From CAZKYP01 sp964556885 (GTDB lineage: Bacteria; Planctomycetota; Phycisphaerae; Sedimentisphaerales; Anaerobacaceae), in assembly GCA_964556885.1 (NCBI GenBank), contig CAZKYP010000046.1, forward strand, positions 1 to 19,586: 19,586 nt of DNA, in the 5' to 3' direction. The notes under the pieces were generated by a model. The model ran no database searches. It was not told the DNA's origin and was given only the letters and a program-made list of their open reading frames with translations. Positions 6,713-14,142 of this stretch are shown here, piece by piece. Position numbers and translations under genes: made by a program. Within the stretch, counting starts at the first letter, position 1. The number at the start of each line of letters is the position of its first letter.

Positions 6713-6741
6713 ATTATACTCTTAACGAGCATTCCTCATAA
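6713..6741 (-). promoter_or_regulatory. hpf: Possible internal promoter before hpf
   Basis: A perfect TATAAT box (6713-6718, minus strand) lies 17 bases downstream of TTATGA (6736-6741). The -35 box is weak, and the predicted start would fall inside the AAGGAG ribosome site, which argues against it. If real, it would let hpf and the PTS genes be expressed apart from the membrane-protein genes upstream. Confidence 0.25.
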
Positions 6742-6746
6742 TCCAC

Positions 6747-7574
6747 CTACTCTTTAACATCTGAAGCAGGCCGTGGTAAAACCGATATAACATGCCCATT
6801 ACCCGGCACAATAACACCGCCGCTGACAATAAACCTGAAGGCCTCTTCCATCGTCATATCCAAATCTATTGTCAGTTTTTTCGGAACCGTTATCACAAAA
6901 CCCGTAAATGGTGTCGGCGAAGTCGGTATAATAACCGTCAGTAATTCCCTCTTAACACTCTTTTCAATCTCCTTGAGTCCTGAACCGGTAACGAAACCCA
7001 CCGACCATACGCCTCTTCGCGGGTACTCCACTGCGACAATCCTTGAGAACAGATTCTTCTGCTCCTGCTGAGTAAGTAAAAAATCAGTAATTTGTTTTAC
7101 ATAAGGATAAACACGCCGCAGAAACGGAGTGTTCATCATAAACCTTTCAACCATCCGCCAGAGGCTCCTGCCAACCACGCTTGCAAGCAACGCCCCGCAG
7201 ACGCAAACTCCAATCAACGCCGCAATAAAACCCGCTATCGAGCCGGGACCGTCTACCCATATTTTCTCAAGATGCCTGATCCGTGCTCCCCGCTTGATGT
7301 CGGGCCGGTTCATCTCAATTTTCAACAACTCCGGATTATCGTTTAATTGTGGCTTTCTTGTCAAGAGATAAGCCCTGATTTCATCATTAGTTACATTTAT
7401 CCGCTCGCCCCCAAAGTATACAATAACCCGAACAAGGCCCCGATTAAGATGGACGCTTATATTCTCCTGGATAAACGTGTAACCCCAGACAAACAGCCAG
7501 ATGGTCAGGATACTCGGAAGCAGTACCGCCAGACCATGCAGGAAATAACCTTTGAACTGCCTGGTAATGCTCAT
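6747..7574 (-). CDS. DUF502 family membrane protein
   Basis: This 275-residue protein has a hydrophobic segment near residues 11-35 and a second near 110-135, so probably two membrane helices with most of the C-terminal half outside the bilayer. The C-terminal half has the DUF502 pattern: FLRRVYPYVKQITDFLL, then VIIPTSPTPFTGFVITVP, then a final SGGVIVPG. Between the helices lies an insertion with KPQLNDNPELLKIEMNRPD, longer than in typical members. The family has no established biochemical role that I can state with confidence. The gene lies 48 bases before hpf and 91 bases after the LPG-synthase-like gene, all on one strand. The ribosome site is weak (GGAA near the ATG). Confidence 0.88.
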   Translation of the reverse strand: MSITRQFKGYFLHGLAVLLPSILTIWLFVWGYTFIQENISVHLNRGLVRVIVYFGGERINVTNDEIRAYLLTRKPQLNDNPELLKIEMNRPDIKRGARIRHLEKIWVDGPGSIAGFIAALIGVCVCGALLASVVGRSLWRMVERFMMNTPFLRRVYPYVKQITDFLLTQQEQKNLFSRIVAVEYPRRGVWSVGFVTGSGLKEIEKSVKRELLTVIIPTSPTPFTGFVITVPKKLTIDLDMTMEEAFRFIVSGGVIVPGNGHVISVLPRPASDVKE

Positions 7575-7665
7575 ATTAAAATTCCACGCTCTTAGTCGTT
7601 GTCAAGCAACCATTTATCAAATAAACAGAGCCTGCATAACCGCACTTAAACAAGAGCGCCTTAGC

Positions 7666-8724
7666 TTAATTGGAAGGCTCATTATAGTCAAGAAAAAAGT
7701 CTTTCGGTAAATGCGTACCCGTCAAATGTATAACAGCGCCGGGCAGCGATGAAAGCATCCAGATGAATCTCTGACATAACGCCAGGGCCAATGCCGCCTC
7801 CGCCTGTGCTCCCGTAAGAACAACGAACAAGTATGCAAGCAGACTTTCGACCACAACTGCCCCGCCGATGCTGACCGGCAAGGCGCCAAGCACCCAGGAC
7901 AGGGTAAAAATAAAATAGTAATACCTGAGTCCGGCATCGATTCCGAGATTGCCTCCGAGCAGCCAGAATCCCGTAATGGACATGAGCTGCAAAACGACCG
8001 TCATCCCTAAGGCTGCGAGCATAATCAGCGGCTTCGAGAAATATATAACCGCCGAATTCTTCAATTTACAAAATATCTTCACTAAACGGACATATATATA
8101 CGAATAGATATTCTTCATCCACAAACGACCGGGCTTATACAACAGGATCACCGCAAACACCGCACCAACAGCAGCAACAATCCAAACAAGAATCCATTTA
8201 TACTTCGATACAGCTCCGGCCAGACTGCCCAGCATAGTAAAATTCATTGCATCAAGCTGATGCCGCATGAACAATATATAGCAGACTAAAGCGATAAATA
8301 ATGTGCCTGTTAATCCGATGATGATTCTGTCTACAAACACGCTTAATGCCGCTTCGACCTTTTTATCCGTGTGCTTCGTGACGTACCAAGCCCTGATTAA
8401 ATCACCGCCGACCGAGCCCGGCATGAAATTGTTATAAAACCAACCGAGGAAGTTAAGCCTGACAGCAGGCCAGATACCTATCGTAATCGATTGTGCTTTT
8501 AGTAAAAGCCACCAGCGGATACTCGTCAAGATCTGACCGATAATAAAAAGAACCAGAGTAAAAATAAAAATTCCGATATTTATTCTATGAAAAATCTCAA
8601 TTAGCCGGCCCCATCTCTGACCCTTGCATATCCAGAATATACCCAATGCAAATCCAAATATAACCACGGCCGCTCTTAACAGCAGGAATATGTGTTTGCT
8701 TTTGCCCGGACTCTTATCAAGCAT
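7666..8724 (-). CDS. Polytopic membrane protein, YbhN / LPG synthase transmembrane family
   Basis: This 352-residue protein is strongly hydrophobic with about seven or eight predicted membrane segments. The family motif NNFMPGSVGGDLIRAWYV is present near residue 110, as is LPVSIGGAVVVESLLAYL in the C-terminal half. These match the UPF0104 (YbhN) integral membrane domain, related to the flippase part of lysylphosphatidylglycerol synthases. No aminoacyl-transferase domain is attached, so it cannot be called a full MprF. Members are often associated with lipid or glycan export, but the substrate is unknown. There is no obvious Shine-Dalgarno sequence before the ATG. It is divergent from hisI, with a 96-base shared spacer, and is the first gene of the minus-strand run ending with the CBS gene. 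Confidence 0.85.
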   Translation of the reverse strand: MLDKSPGKSKHIFLLLRAAVVIFGFALGIFWICKGQRWGRLIEIFHRINIGIFIFTLVLFIIGQILTSIRWWLLLKAQSITIGIWPAVRLNFLGWFYNNFMPGSVGGDLIRAWYVTKHTDKKVEAALSVFVDRIIIGLTGTLFIALVCYILFMRHQLDAMNFTMLGSLAGAVSKYKWILVWIVAAVGAVFAVILLYKPGRLWMKNIYSYIYVRLVKIFCKLKNSAVIYFSKPLIMLAALGMTVVLQLMSITGFWLLGGNLGIDAGLRYYYFIFTLSWVLGALPVSIGGAVVVESLLAYLFVVLTGAQAEAALALALCQRFIWMLSSLPGAVIHLTGTHLPKDFFLDYNEPSN

Positions 8725-8747
8725 TGCAACAGTCTACATTAAAAGAC

Positions 8748-8775
8748 TTGTTTTTTCGAATAAAATGTGTAAAAT
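8748..8775 (+). promoter_or_regulatory. hisI: Sigma-70-type promoter for hisI
   Basis: TTGTTT (8748-8753), a 16-base spacer and TAAAAT (8770-8775) lie 45 bases before the hisI start. The spacer between hisI and the divergent membrane-protein gene is only 96 bases, so regulators bound here could affect both. Confidence 0.45.
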
Positions 8776-8820
8776 TGCTCATAAAAGGAAACCATAATAA
8801 TTGATCAGGAGATTCAATAA

Positions 8821-9231
8821 GTGGCAGACAAACAGATAGAGGAAGGTTTGGAATTTACTCCGAAGTTCGATAGCAATGGTCTGATAACTGTTATTGCACA
8901 GGACAGTCGGACCAACCAAATACTTATGGTCGCCTATATGAACCGCGAGGCACTCGAGCTTACCATTGAAACAGGATATGCAACCTATTTCAGCAGGTCC
9001 AGGCAGAAATTATGGAAAAAGGGTGAAGAAAGCGGCCACTTTCAAATAGTCGAACAAATACTGGTAGACTGCGACCAGGACTGCCTCGTACTAAGGGTAA
9101 AAGTTGACTCCGGCCAATGCCATGTTGGATACAAATCCTGTTTTTATAGGGCTGTTACGCATAAAAACTGCAAAAAACTGGAATTTATGGCAAAAAAGGT
9201 ATACAACCCTGAAAAAACATACAAAAAATAG
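8821..9231 (+). CDS. hisI: Phosphoribosyl-AMP cyclohydrolase
   Basis: HisI opens the adenine ring of phosphoribosyl-AMP in the third step of histidine synthesis. The protein has 136 residues and only the cyclohydrolase domain; no HisE pyrophosphatase is fused. Metal-binding residues are visible: DCDQD with Asp83, Asp85 and Asp87 (magnesium), and Cys84, Cys100 and Cys107 (zinc), the last in CHVGYKSCFYR. The substrate-binding SRSRQKLWKKGEESGH is also present. The start is GTG, with AGGAG nine bases upstream. It stands alone: no other his gene is in the window and the flanking genes are unrelated. No clear terminator follows it. Confidence 0.96.
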   Translation: MADKQIEEGLEFTPKFDSNGLITVIAQDSRTNQILMVAYMNREALELTIETGYATYFSRSRQKLWKKGEESGHFQIVEQILVDCDQDCLVLRVKVDSGQCHVGYKSCFYRAVTHKNCKKLEFMAKKVYNPEKTYKK

Positions 9232-9330
9232 AACTTAACCAAAAAAAATAAATAAATTTACATATTTTATTACACCCCCCTATTTTGCCAACCGATAAAA
9301 AAATAGTGTTAATATAGCGAACCTTTTTGC

Positions 9331-9358
9331 TTGTTGTGGGTATACTATTTAGTATACT
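9331..9358 (+). promoter_or_regulatory. Promoter for the secreted repeat protein
   Basis: TTGTTG (9331-9336) is followed after 16 bases by TATACT (9353-9358), a five-of-six match to the -10 box. It lies about 140 bases before the start codon. The -10 box lies inside a GTATAC-containing palindrome, so a protein bound there would block transcription. Confidence 0.45.
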
Positions 9359-9380
9359 ATATATTTATATAAGTATACTT
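9340..9380 (+). promoter_or_regulatory. Triple GTATAC operator-like array
   Basis: GTATACTA (9340-9347) and TAGTATAC (9350-9357) are perfect 8-bp inverted repeats separated by TT. A third motif, the perfect palindrome AAGTATACTT, sits at 9371-9380. The GTATAC cores start at 9340, 9352 and 9373, that is 12 and 21 bases apart, near one and two helical turns. The array overlaps the predicted -10 box. The rest of the hisI-to-start spacer (9232-9499) is AT-rich and holds no gene that I can see. Confidence 0.5.
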
Positions 9381-9499
9381 GTGGAGCGTTTGGAAGGCTT
9401 ATAGTGTTGAATACTTACCCCTTTATGAAACTAATTAAGTCCAATAAACTCGTATCGAAAACTGACCCTTATTTTGTTACTTTACAGGAGGATTCAACC

Positions 9500-11968
9500 A
9501 TGAAAAAATCCAATTACAAAATGCTGTTGGTGTGCATACTGACATTAATGCTCGGAACTGCACATTTAGCTATGGGAGTAACCGGAACACCACCACTTAA
9601 TGACGATTGCGAAGATGGTAAGTGGGTACCGGACGTGTCGTATCTGGCATTCGATACCACAAATGCGACATTCGACGGTCCGGGACTTTATATCAACAGC
9701 CCAAATATCTGGTACTTTTACAAAGGTCAATGCAACGGTTGCGCAACCGTCAGCCTGGTAGGCAGCAGCTTTGATACCAAGGTAGCCGTCTACTCCGGAA
9801 TTGACTGCAATCCACCGGAAGGCAGGATGATCAGATGTAATGATGATTATGTCGACCGTGATGCACAGGTAACTTTCCCGGTAGTGGTTGACGGCAGGTA
9901 TTTAGTAGAGGTCGGAGGGTATAACGCTTCCGAAAAAGGAACCGGCTATATAACCATAACATGTGACTCAAGCTCAGGCAGCCCGTCAAATGACAATATC
10001 GCCAATGCCGAGGTAATCAGCAACGTCACAAACAAGGAATTCAGCACTTTATGTGCCACAGTTGACGGTCCTGGCCACTGCATTACAAGTCCGAACATCT
10101 GGTATCGCTATACAGCATCTTATACCGGCAATGTTACGGTAAGTCTTTGCGGAAGCTCTTTCGATACCATGCTTGCCGTTTATAACGGTTACAGCACCAA
10201 CCCATCTTCAAGCCAGTTGATAGAGTGCAACGACGATGCATGTGACCGTCAATCAGAGATTACTTTCGCGGCCACCGCCGGTTCGCAATATCTTATAGAG
10301 GTCGGTGCGTACGATTCCTGCGAAACAGGCGAGGGTGTAATTACCATCACCACCCAGGGTTCCGTAGAACCGTCTTCGCCTGAGAACAACAATTGCAGCC
10401 AGGCAAAAGCCGTCAGTGACGTAACGAACCTCACATTCGACACAACACGTGCAACATTCGACGGACCGGGTCACTGCATGAGCGGCCCGAACATCTGGTA
10501 TTGTTATACTGCAACTGCCACCGGAGAAGTGACCGTAAGTCTCTGCGGCAGCAGTTATGATACTATGCTCGCAGTCTATAGCGGATGCTCATGTCCTCCT
10601 TCGGTACAGAATATGATTGGTTGTAATGATGACTCCTGTAATTATCAGTCGGAATTAACGTTCAACGCAACCGTCGGTCAAAAATACCTCATTGAAATCG
10701 GTGGATACGGTTCTCAGACCGGCGCAGGCGTTCTTACCATCACCAATGACGGCAGCGGCGGAGGCGGGGGCGGAACGCAGAACAACGACAACTGTGTAAA
10801 CGCAAAACAGATCGGGGAAGTTACGAACTTAGCGTTCGATACAACCCAGGCAACCTTTGACGGCATCGGCGCCTGCATGAGAAGTCCGAATCTCTGGTAT
10901 GTCTATACACCCTCATGCACCGGTAATGCAACCATCAGCCTGTGTGGAAGCCAGTTCGACACAATGCTGGCGGTGTATCAGGGAAGTACTTGTCCGCCTT
11001 CGATTTCAAGATTACTTGCATGCAATGACGATGCCTGCGGCTATCAGTCCGAAGCAACCGTTTCGGTAATAGCCGGTCAAAAATACTTAATCGAAGTCGG
11101 TTCATACAGTACAGGATATAGCACTGAAACCGGCCAGGGTGTACTAACAATAACCTGTGGCGGCGGCGGGGCTGTAGGTACAGCAGACCTCGGTGATGCA
11201 CCAGACAGCACCAATAACTTCGGCGCAGTTATGACCGCTTATCCTATGGGCGGAGCGCTCGGAGTCAGAGCCAATTATCCTACAGTGTACGACGATGGGA
11301 CTGGTTACGGACCTCGCGGACCGATTCACCAAAACGTAGAACAGGTGGCAATCCTCGGAGAAAGTATCACCAGTGAGAACGAAGCGGACTCCGGTGCGGA
11401 CCAGGACGGCGTGAACAATATCAATCCTTCGACCAATACGCCGAACGAAGATATCAGCGACAACGGCGTAATCTTCCCGGTAAACATGCCGCAATGCCGC
11501 TGGTCAACGTTTAACTACAAAGTCAAGGTAATCCAGGAAGATACACCGTTCTGGATCAATGTCTGGTGCGACTGGAACCGTGACGGTGACTGGGACGATA
11601 CCATCGACAACGCATGTGCTTCAATACCAGAATGGGCCGTTCAAAACCAGTTCGTATACGGTCTGGAACAGGGTGTTCACATTCTTACCACACCGGCGTT
11701 CATGTCTTTTCATCCGAAATCCGGAACGACACAAATCTGGATGAGAATTACACTCTCCGATCAGCCCTGGATCGGCGGCAGCAGCCCCGGCTCAGTAGGC
11801 AACGGCGGTTCAGGACCGATTGACGGTTATGAATTCGGCGAAACCGAAGACCTTTACTTCAATCCGGATACTACTTCGACTATATGTCAAGACTTCAACG
11901 GTGACGGCGATGTTGATATGGATGACCTTACTACATTCGTGAATGACTGGCTTGCAAATTGCCAGTAA
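9500..11968 (+). CDS. Secreted repeat protein with GEVED-like and dockerin-like C-terminus
   Basis: This 822-residue protein starts with a signal peptide (basic MKKSNYK, hydrophobic core, likely cut after Gly26). Four repeats of about 130 residues begin at about residues 34, 164, 296 and 428. Each contains a [FV]DGPG-like turn, PN[IL]WY, VSL.GS.FDT..AVY, CNDD and QYLIEVG-like strands, and most have paired cysteines. The pattern resembles pre-peptidase C-terminal-type beta domains, but I am not certain of the family. A Gly-rich linker separates repeats 3 and 4. From about residue 563 a GEVED-like domain begins with DLGDAPDS and ends near GETEDLYF. The last 25 residues start DFNGDGDVDMDDL, one dockerin-like calcium loop with its helix. 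The start at 9500 is set by AGGAGG eight bases upstream and by the signal peptide; an upstream GTG at 9404 adds 32 unlikely residues. A surface or extracellular role is inferred. Confidence 0.88.
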   Translation: MKKSNYKMLLVCILTLMLGTAHLAMGVTGTPPLNDDCEDGKWVPDVSYLAFDTTNATFDGPGLYINSPNIWYFYKGQCNGCATVSLVGSSFDTKVAVYSGIDCNPPEGRMIRCNDDYVDRDAQVTFPVVVDGRYLVEVGGYNASEKGTGYITITCDSSSGSPSNDNIANAEVISNVTNKEFSTLCATVDGPGHCITSPNIWYRYTASYTGNVTVSLCGSSFDTMLAVYNGYSTNPSSSQLIECNDDACDRQSEITFAATAGSQYLIEVGAYDSCETGEGVITITTQGSVEPSSPENNNCSQAKAVSDVTNLTFDTTRATFDGPGHCMSGPNIWYCYTATATGEVTVSLCGSSYDTMLAVYSGCSCPPSVQNMIGCNDDSCNYQSELTFNATVGQKYLIEIGGYGSQTGAGVLTITNDGSGGGGGGTQNNDNCVNAKQIGEVTNLAFDTTQATFDGIGACMRSPNLWYVYTPSCTGNATISLCGSQFDTMLAVYQGSTCPPSISRLLACNDDACGYQSEATVSVIAGQKYLIEVGSYSTGYSTETGQGVLTITCGGGGAVGTADLGDAPDSTNNFGAVMTAYPMGGALGVRANYPTVYDDGTGYGPRGPIHQNVEQVAILGESITSENEADSGADQDGVNNINPSTNTPNEDISDNGVIFPVNMPQCRWSTFNYKVKVIQEDTPFWINVWCDWNRDGDWDDTIDNACASIPEWAVQNQFVYGLEQGVHILTTPAFMSFHPKSGTTQIWMRITLSDQPWIGGSSPGSVGNGGSGPIDGYEFGETEDLYFNPDTTSTICQDFNGDGDVDMDDLTTFVNDWLANCQ
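9599..11158 (+). repeat. Four tandem coding repeats of about 390-396 bases
   Basis: Repeat units begin at about 9599, 9989, 10385 and 10781, giving spacings of 390, 396 and 396 bases. Units 2, 3 and 4 are more alike (SLCGSSFDTMLAVY, CNDDAC or CNDDSC) than unit 1, which lacks some of the cysteines. At the DNA level the units have diverged, so the duplication is not recent. Confidence 0.75.
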
Positions 11969-12000
11969 TTCAACTACATCGAATCACTGATTCGTAATCA

Positions 12001-12042
12001 AAAGGGTCGTGAGCAGCTAATGTTCACGGCCCTTTTTCTTTT
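12001..12042 (+). terminator. Rho-independent terminator between convergent genes
   Basis: AAAGGGTCGTGA (12001-12012) pairs with TCACGGCCCTTT (12024-12035) as a 12-bp stem with one G-T pair and an 11-base loop. A T-rich tract follows (12033-12042). It ends transcription of the secreted-protein gene. The A run ahead of the stem suggests it could also work for the opposing ahb genes. Confidence 0.85.
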
Positions 12043-12069
12043 ACCGATTCTAAAACATACGGTTTCGAT

Positions 12070-13065
12070 TTAACAGAAGTCATGCCAGACCGGCTGCTTC
12101 TTGAGCTCAGCCACCGTCGGCAATAATTCATAAGCATCTATCTTTTCAGCCTCGACAAATTCATCTATATCGCTTCGAATCCGGTCTATGTCCGCGCCGT
12201 GCATCATGGCGAACAAATTATACGGCCATCCGTAAAAAGTCCTCCGCTGGTAACAGTGGCTGACCGTTCCGAAACCGGCAAGGCACTCACCTGCACGGAC
12301 AATACGCTCGCGCGGAACCTCGCATACGAACATAACATTGGCTGCAAATCCGAGCCTGCGATGGTCGACAACAGCCGCTATGCGGCGGATTACACCCAAA
12401 TCAATAAGCTGTTGAATTTTTTTCAGGATTTCTTCCTTCCCTGCGTCCACGCCGCACGAAAAATCGAAAGGTTCGGCCGTCAGCTCCAGTTCGTCCTGCA
12501 GATTCAATAAAATTTGTTTTTGGACTTCGTCTAATTCGACAGGAACCGCATCGGGTGACATCTGCTTCATCGGGTCATAGCTGCCGGAACGGCCCCGCAT
12601 AGTAAGACTATCCGCATCGAAACGGACATCCAGCTTAAAAACGCACTCAACCGGCAGACTGTGAAACTCGGTATTGAAGCGGCTCGAAAGATCATTCAGT
12701 ATGATTTCAATCCGCCCGTCCGTCTGTGCCTGCAATGTAAACCACAGGTTGTAGAAATGCTCCCTGCAGTAATTATGAGAAACGCCATCCAGAGAATTAA
12801 CCGCATCGGCAACATCTCGCAGATTGTCCCCGGAGACATGCGCGGTGACAAGAGTGCTAACCATACCAAGAGCACGATAGTCTATCATCGCACGAAACCG
12901 GCGTATAACTCCCGAATCTTTGAGCTGTTTTATCTGTTGCAGGACCGTCTGCTCGTCGCAGTCCAGGTCTTTTGCGATGCGGGCAAACGGCCTGGAGCAA
13001 ACCGGCAGGCCGTCCTGCAGCACATTACACAATTGCTTCTGTAACTTAGATAATTCAGGACTCAA
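12070..13065 (-). CDS. ahbAB: Siroheme decarboxylase, fused AhbA-AhbB
   Basis: Siroheme decarboxylase removes two carboxyl groups from siroheme to give 12,18-didecarboxysiroheme in the alternative heme pathway. In Desulfovibrio it is a heterodimer of two Lrp/AsnC-like proteins; here both are in one 331-residue chain. The N-terminal half (about 1-155) is AhbA-like, with a winged helix, SGVIRRFRAMIDYRALG at 51-67 and GVSHNYCREHFYNLWFTL at 94-111. The C-terminal half (about 175-331) is AhbB-like, with GVIRRIAAVVDHRRLGFAAN at 224-243 and VSHCYQRRTFYGWPYNLFAM at 268-287. Despite the AsnC fold, these SH(N/C)Y motifs mark the enzyme rather than a regulator. NirDL of denitrifiers is a comparable fusion. 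The start is TTG, overlapping the ahbD stop as TTGA, with GGGAG just upstream. Confidence 0.9.
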   Translation of the reverse strand: MSPELSKLQKQLCNVLQDGLPVCSRPFARIAKDLDCDEQTVLQQIKQLKDSGVIRRFRAMIDYRALGMVSTLVTAHVSGDNLRDVADAVNSLDGVSHNYCREHFYNLWFTLQAQTDGRIEIILNDLSSRFNTEFHSLPVECVFKLDVRFDADSLTMRGRSGSYDPMKQMSPDAVPVELDEVQKQILLNLQDELELTAEPFDFSCGVDAGKEEILKKIQQLIDLGVIRRIAAVVDHRRLGFAANVMFVCEVPRERIVRAGECLAGFGTVSHCYQRRTFYGWPYNLFAMMHGADIDRIRSDIDEFVEAEKIDAYELLPTVAELKKQPVWHDFC

Positions 13066-14105
13066 CTATATCTCCCGCTGTCAATCACGCAAATCGGGTC
13101 TGCCCCGAGGTAATCACCGGTGAGTGCGTAGGCTCGCGCCCGGCAGCCACCGCACGTTTCCACAAATTTGCACAAGCCGCAACTTCCCTTATAAGCCGAT
13201 GTGTCTCGAATCTTGTTTAATAATTCCGACTTCTGCCATATTTTTTTGAAATTGAATTTGTTATCGACAAGATTACCCGCCGATATATCGAGGAATCCGC
13301 AGGTCTGTACGTCGCCGCGATAGCTGATAAATCCAAATCCTCTGCCGCCCATACATCCATTGACATTATCGACGATTCGGTTTAATTTCGACTGTTTGCA
13401 AAGTCTGGCAAACTGCGGCCCGCAGGTGACACGGACCGCCATTGACGATTTTACCTTTAATAAAAGCAGCTCGTTGAGCAAGACTTCGTATTGAATCGGG
13501 TCAAGAATTTCATCGGTTATTTCCCGGCCCCTGCCGGTCGGAACGAGAATAAAAGCGTTGAAGCAGAATGCACCAAGTTTTTTTGTCAATTCGATTATAC
13601 CCCTGATTTCACTGGAATTGACTCTGCTGATGGTCGTATTGATTTGAAAGCGCATACCGGCCCGGCGGGCCACTTTCGCCGCCGCGACAGCCGCATCGAA
13701 AGCACCTTCGGTCTGCCTGAATTTATCATGCGTCTGGGCCGAGGCGCCGTCTATTGAAATCGATAAAGCCAGCACTCCGGCCTTTTTTAATTTGCCTATC
13801 GATTCGTCGTTTATCGGATAGCCGCAGGTGGCCATAACTGCACGCATCTTGAGCTCGCGAATGTAATCGGCCAGCTCGTAAATATCCTCTCGTTCCATCG
13901 GCTCGCCGCCGGTCAGGATTATGACCGGCTTGCAGTATTTGGCTATCGATGCAAGTATCCTTTTGCACTGTTTTGTCGTAAGCTCCCCGTCCCCGGCATT
14001 CGTTTGTGCGCAGGCGCGGCAATGCCGGCAGTTAAACCTGCATCGCCGCGTCACCTCGAACGCAATCAACCGCGGCTTCTCAATTTCAAGCTTTTTAATT
14101 GCCAA
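13062..14105 (-). CDS. ahbD: Radical SAM heme synthase, AhbD-like
   Basis: AhbD converts iron-coproporphyrin III to heme b by radical oxidative decarboxylation. The radical SAM cluster motif CRFNCRHC is at residues 22-29 (CxxxCxxC), in the AhbD-like context PRLIAFEVTRRC; AhbC usually has a WN.T.RCNL.C.HCY form instead. GGEP follows in ILTGGEPMERED. The C-terminal 100 residues hold a SPASM-type region with CMGGRGFGFIS, CGFLDISAGN, CGLCKF and CGGCRARAYALTGDYLG, which would bind a second cluster. I place the start at TTG 14105, with GAGAGG seven bases upstream. The frame extends to an ATG at 14165 that would overlap hemB by 23 bases and lacks a good ribosome site. The gene overlaps ahbAB by four bases. 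NirJ-type activity is a less likely alternative. Confidence 0.87.
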   Translation of the reverse strand: MAIKKLEIEKPRLIAFEVTRRCRFNCRHCRACAQTNAGDGELTTKQCKRILASIAKYCKPVIILTGGEPMEREDIYELADYIRELKMRAVMATCGYPINDESIGKLKKAGVLALSISIDGASAQTHDKFRQTEGAFDAAVAAAKVARRAGMRFQINTTISRVNSSEIRGIIELTKKLGAFCFNAFILVPTGRGREITDEILDPIQYEVLLNELLLLKVKSSMAVRVTCGPQFARLCKQSKLNRIVDNVNGCMGGRGFGFISYRGDVQTCGFLDISAGNLVDNKFNFKKIWQKSELLNKIRDTSAYKGSCGLCKFVETCGGCRARAYALTGDYLGADPICVIDSGRYS

Positions 14106-14142
14106 TTTATCGCCTCTCAAAAATGACCCCGAACTATCGGGA

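Noticed and set aside
12070..13065. The AsnC/Lrp-like double protein as a transcription regulator
   Set aside because: The SHNY and SHCY motifs and the GWPYNLF segment, together with ahbD and the siroheme-branch genes alongside, fit siroheme decarboxylase.
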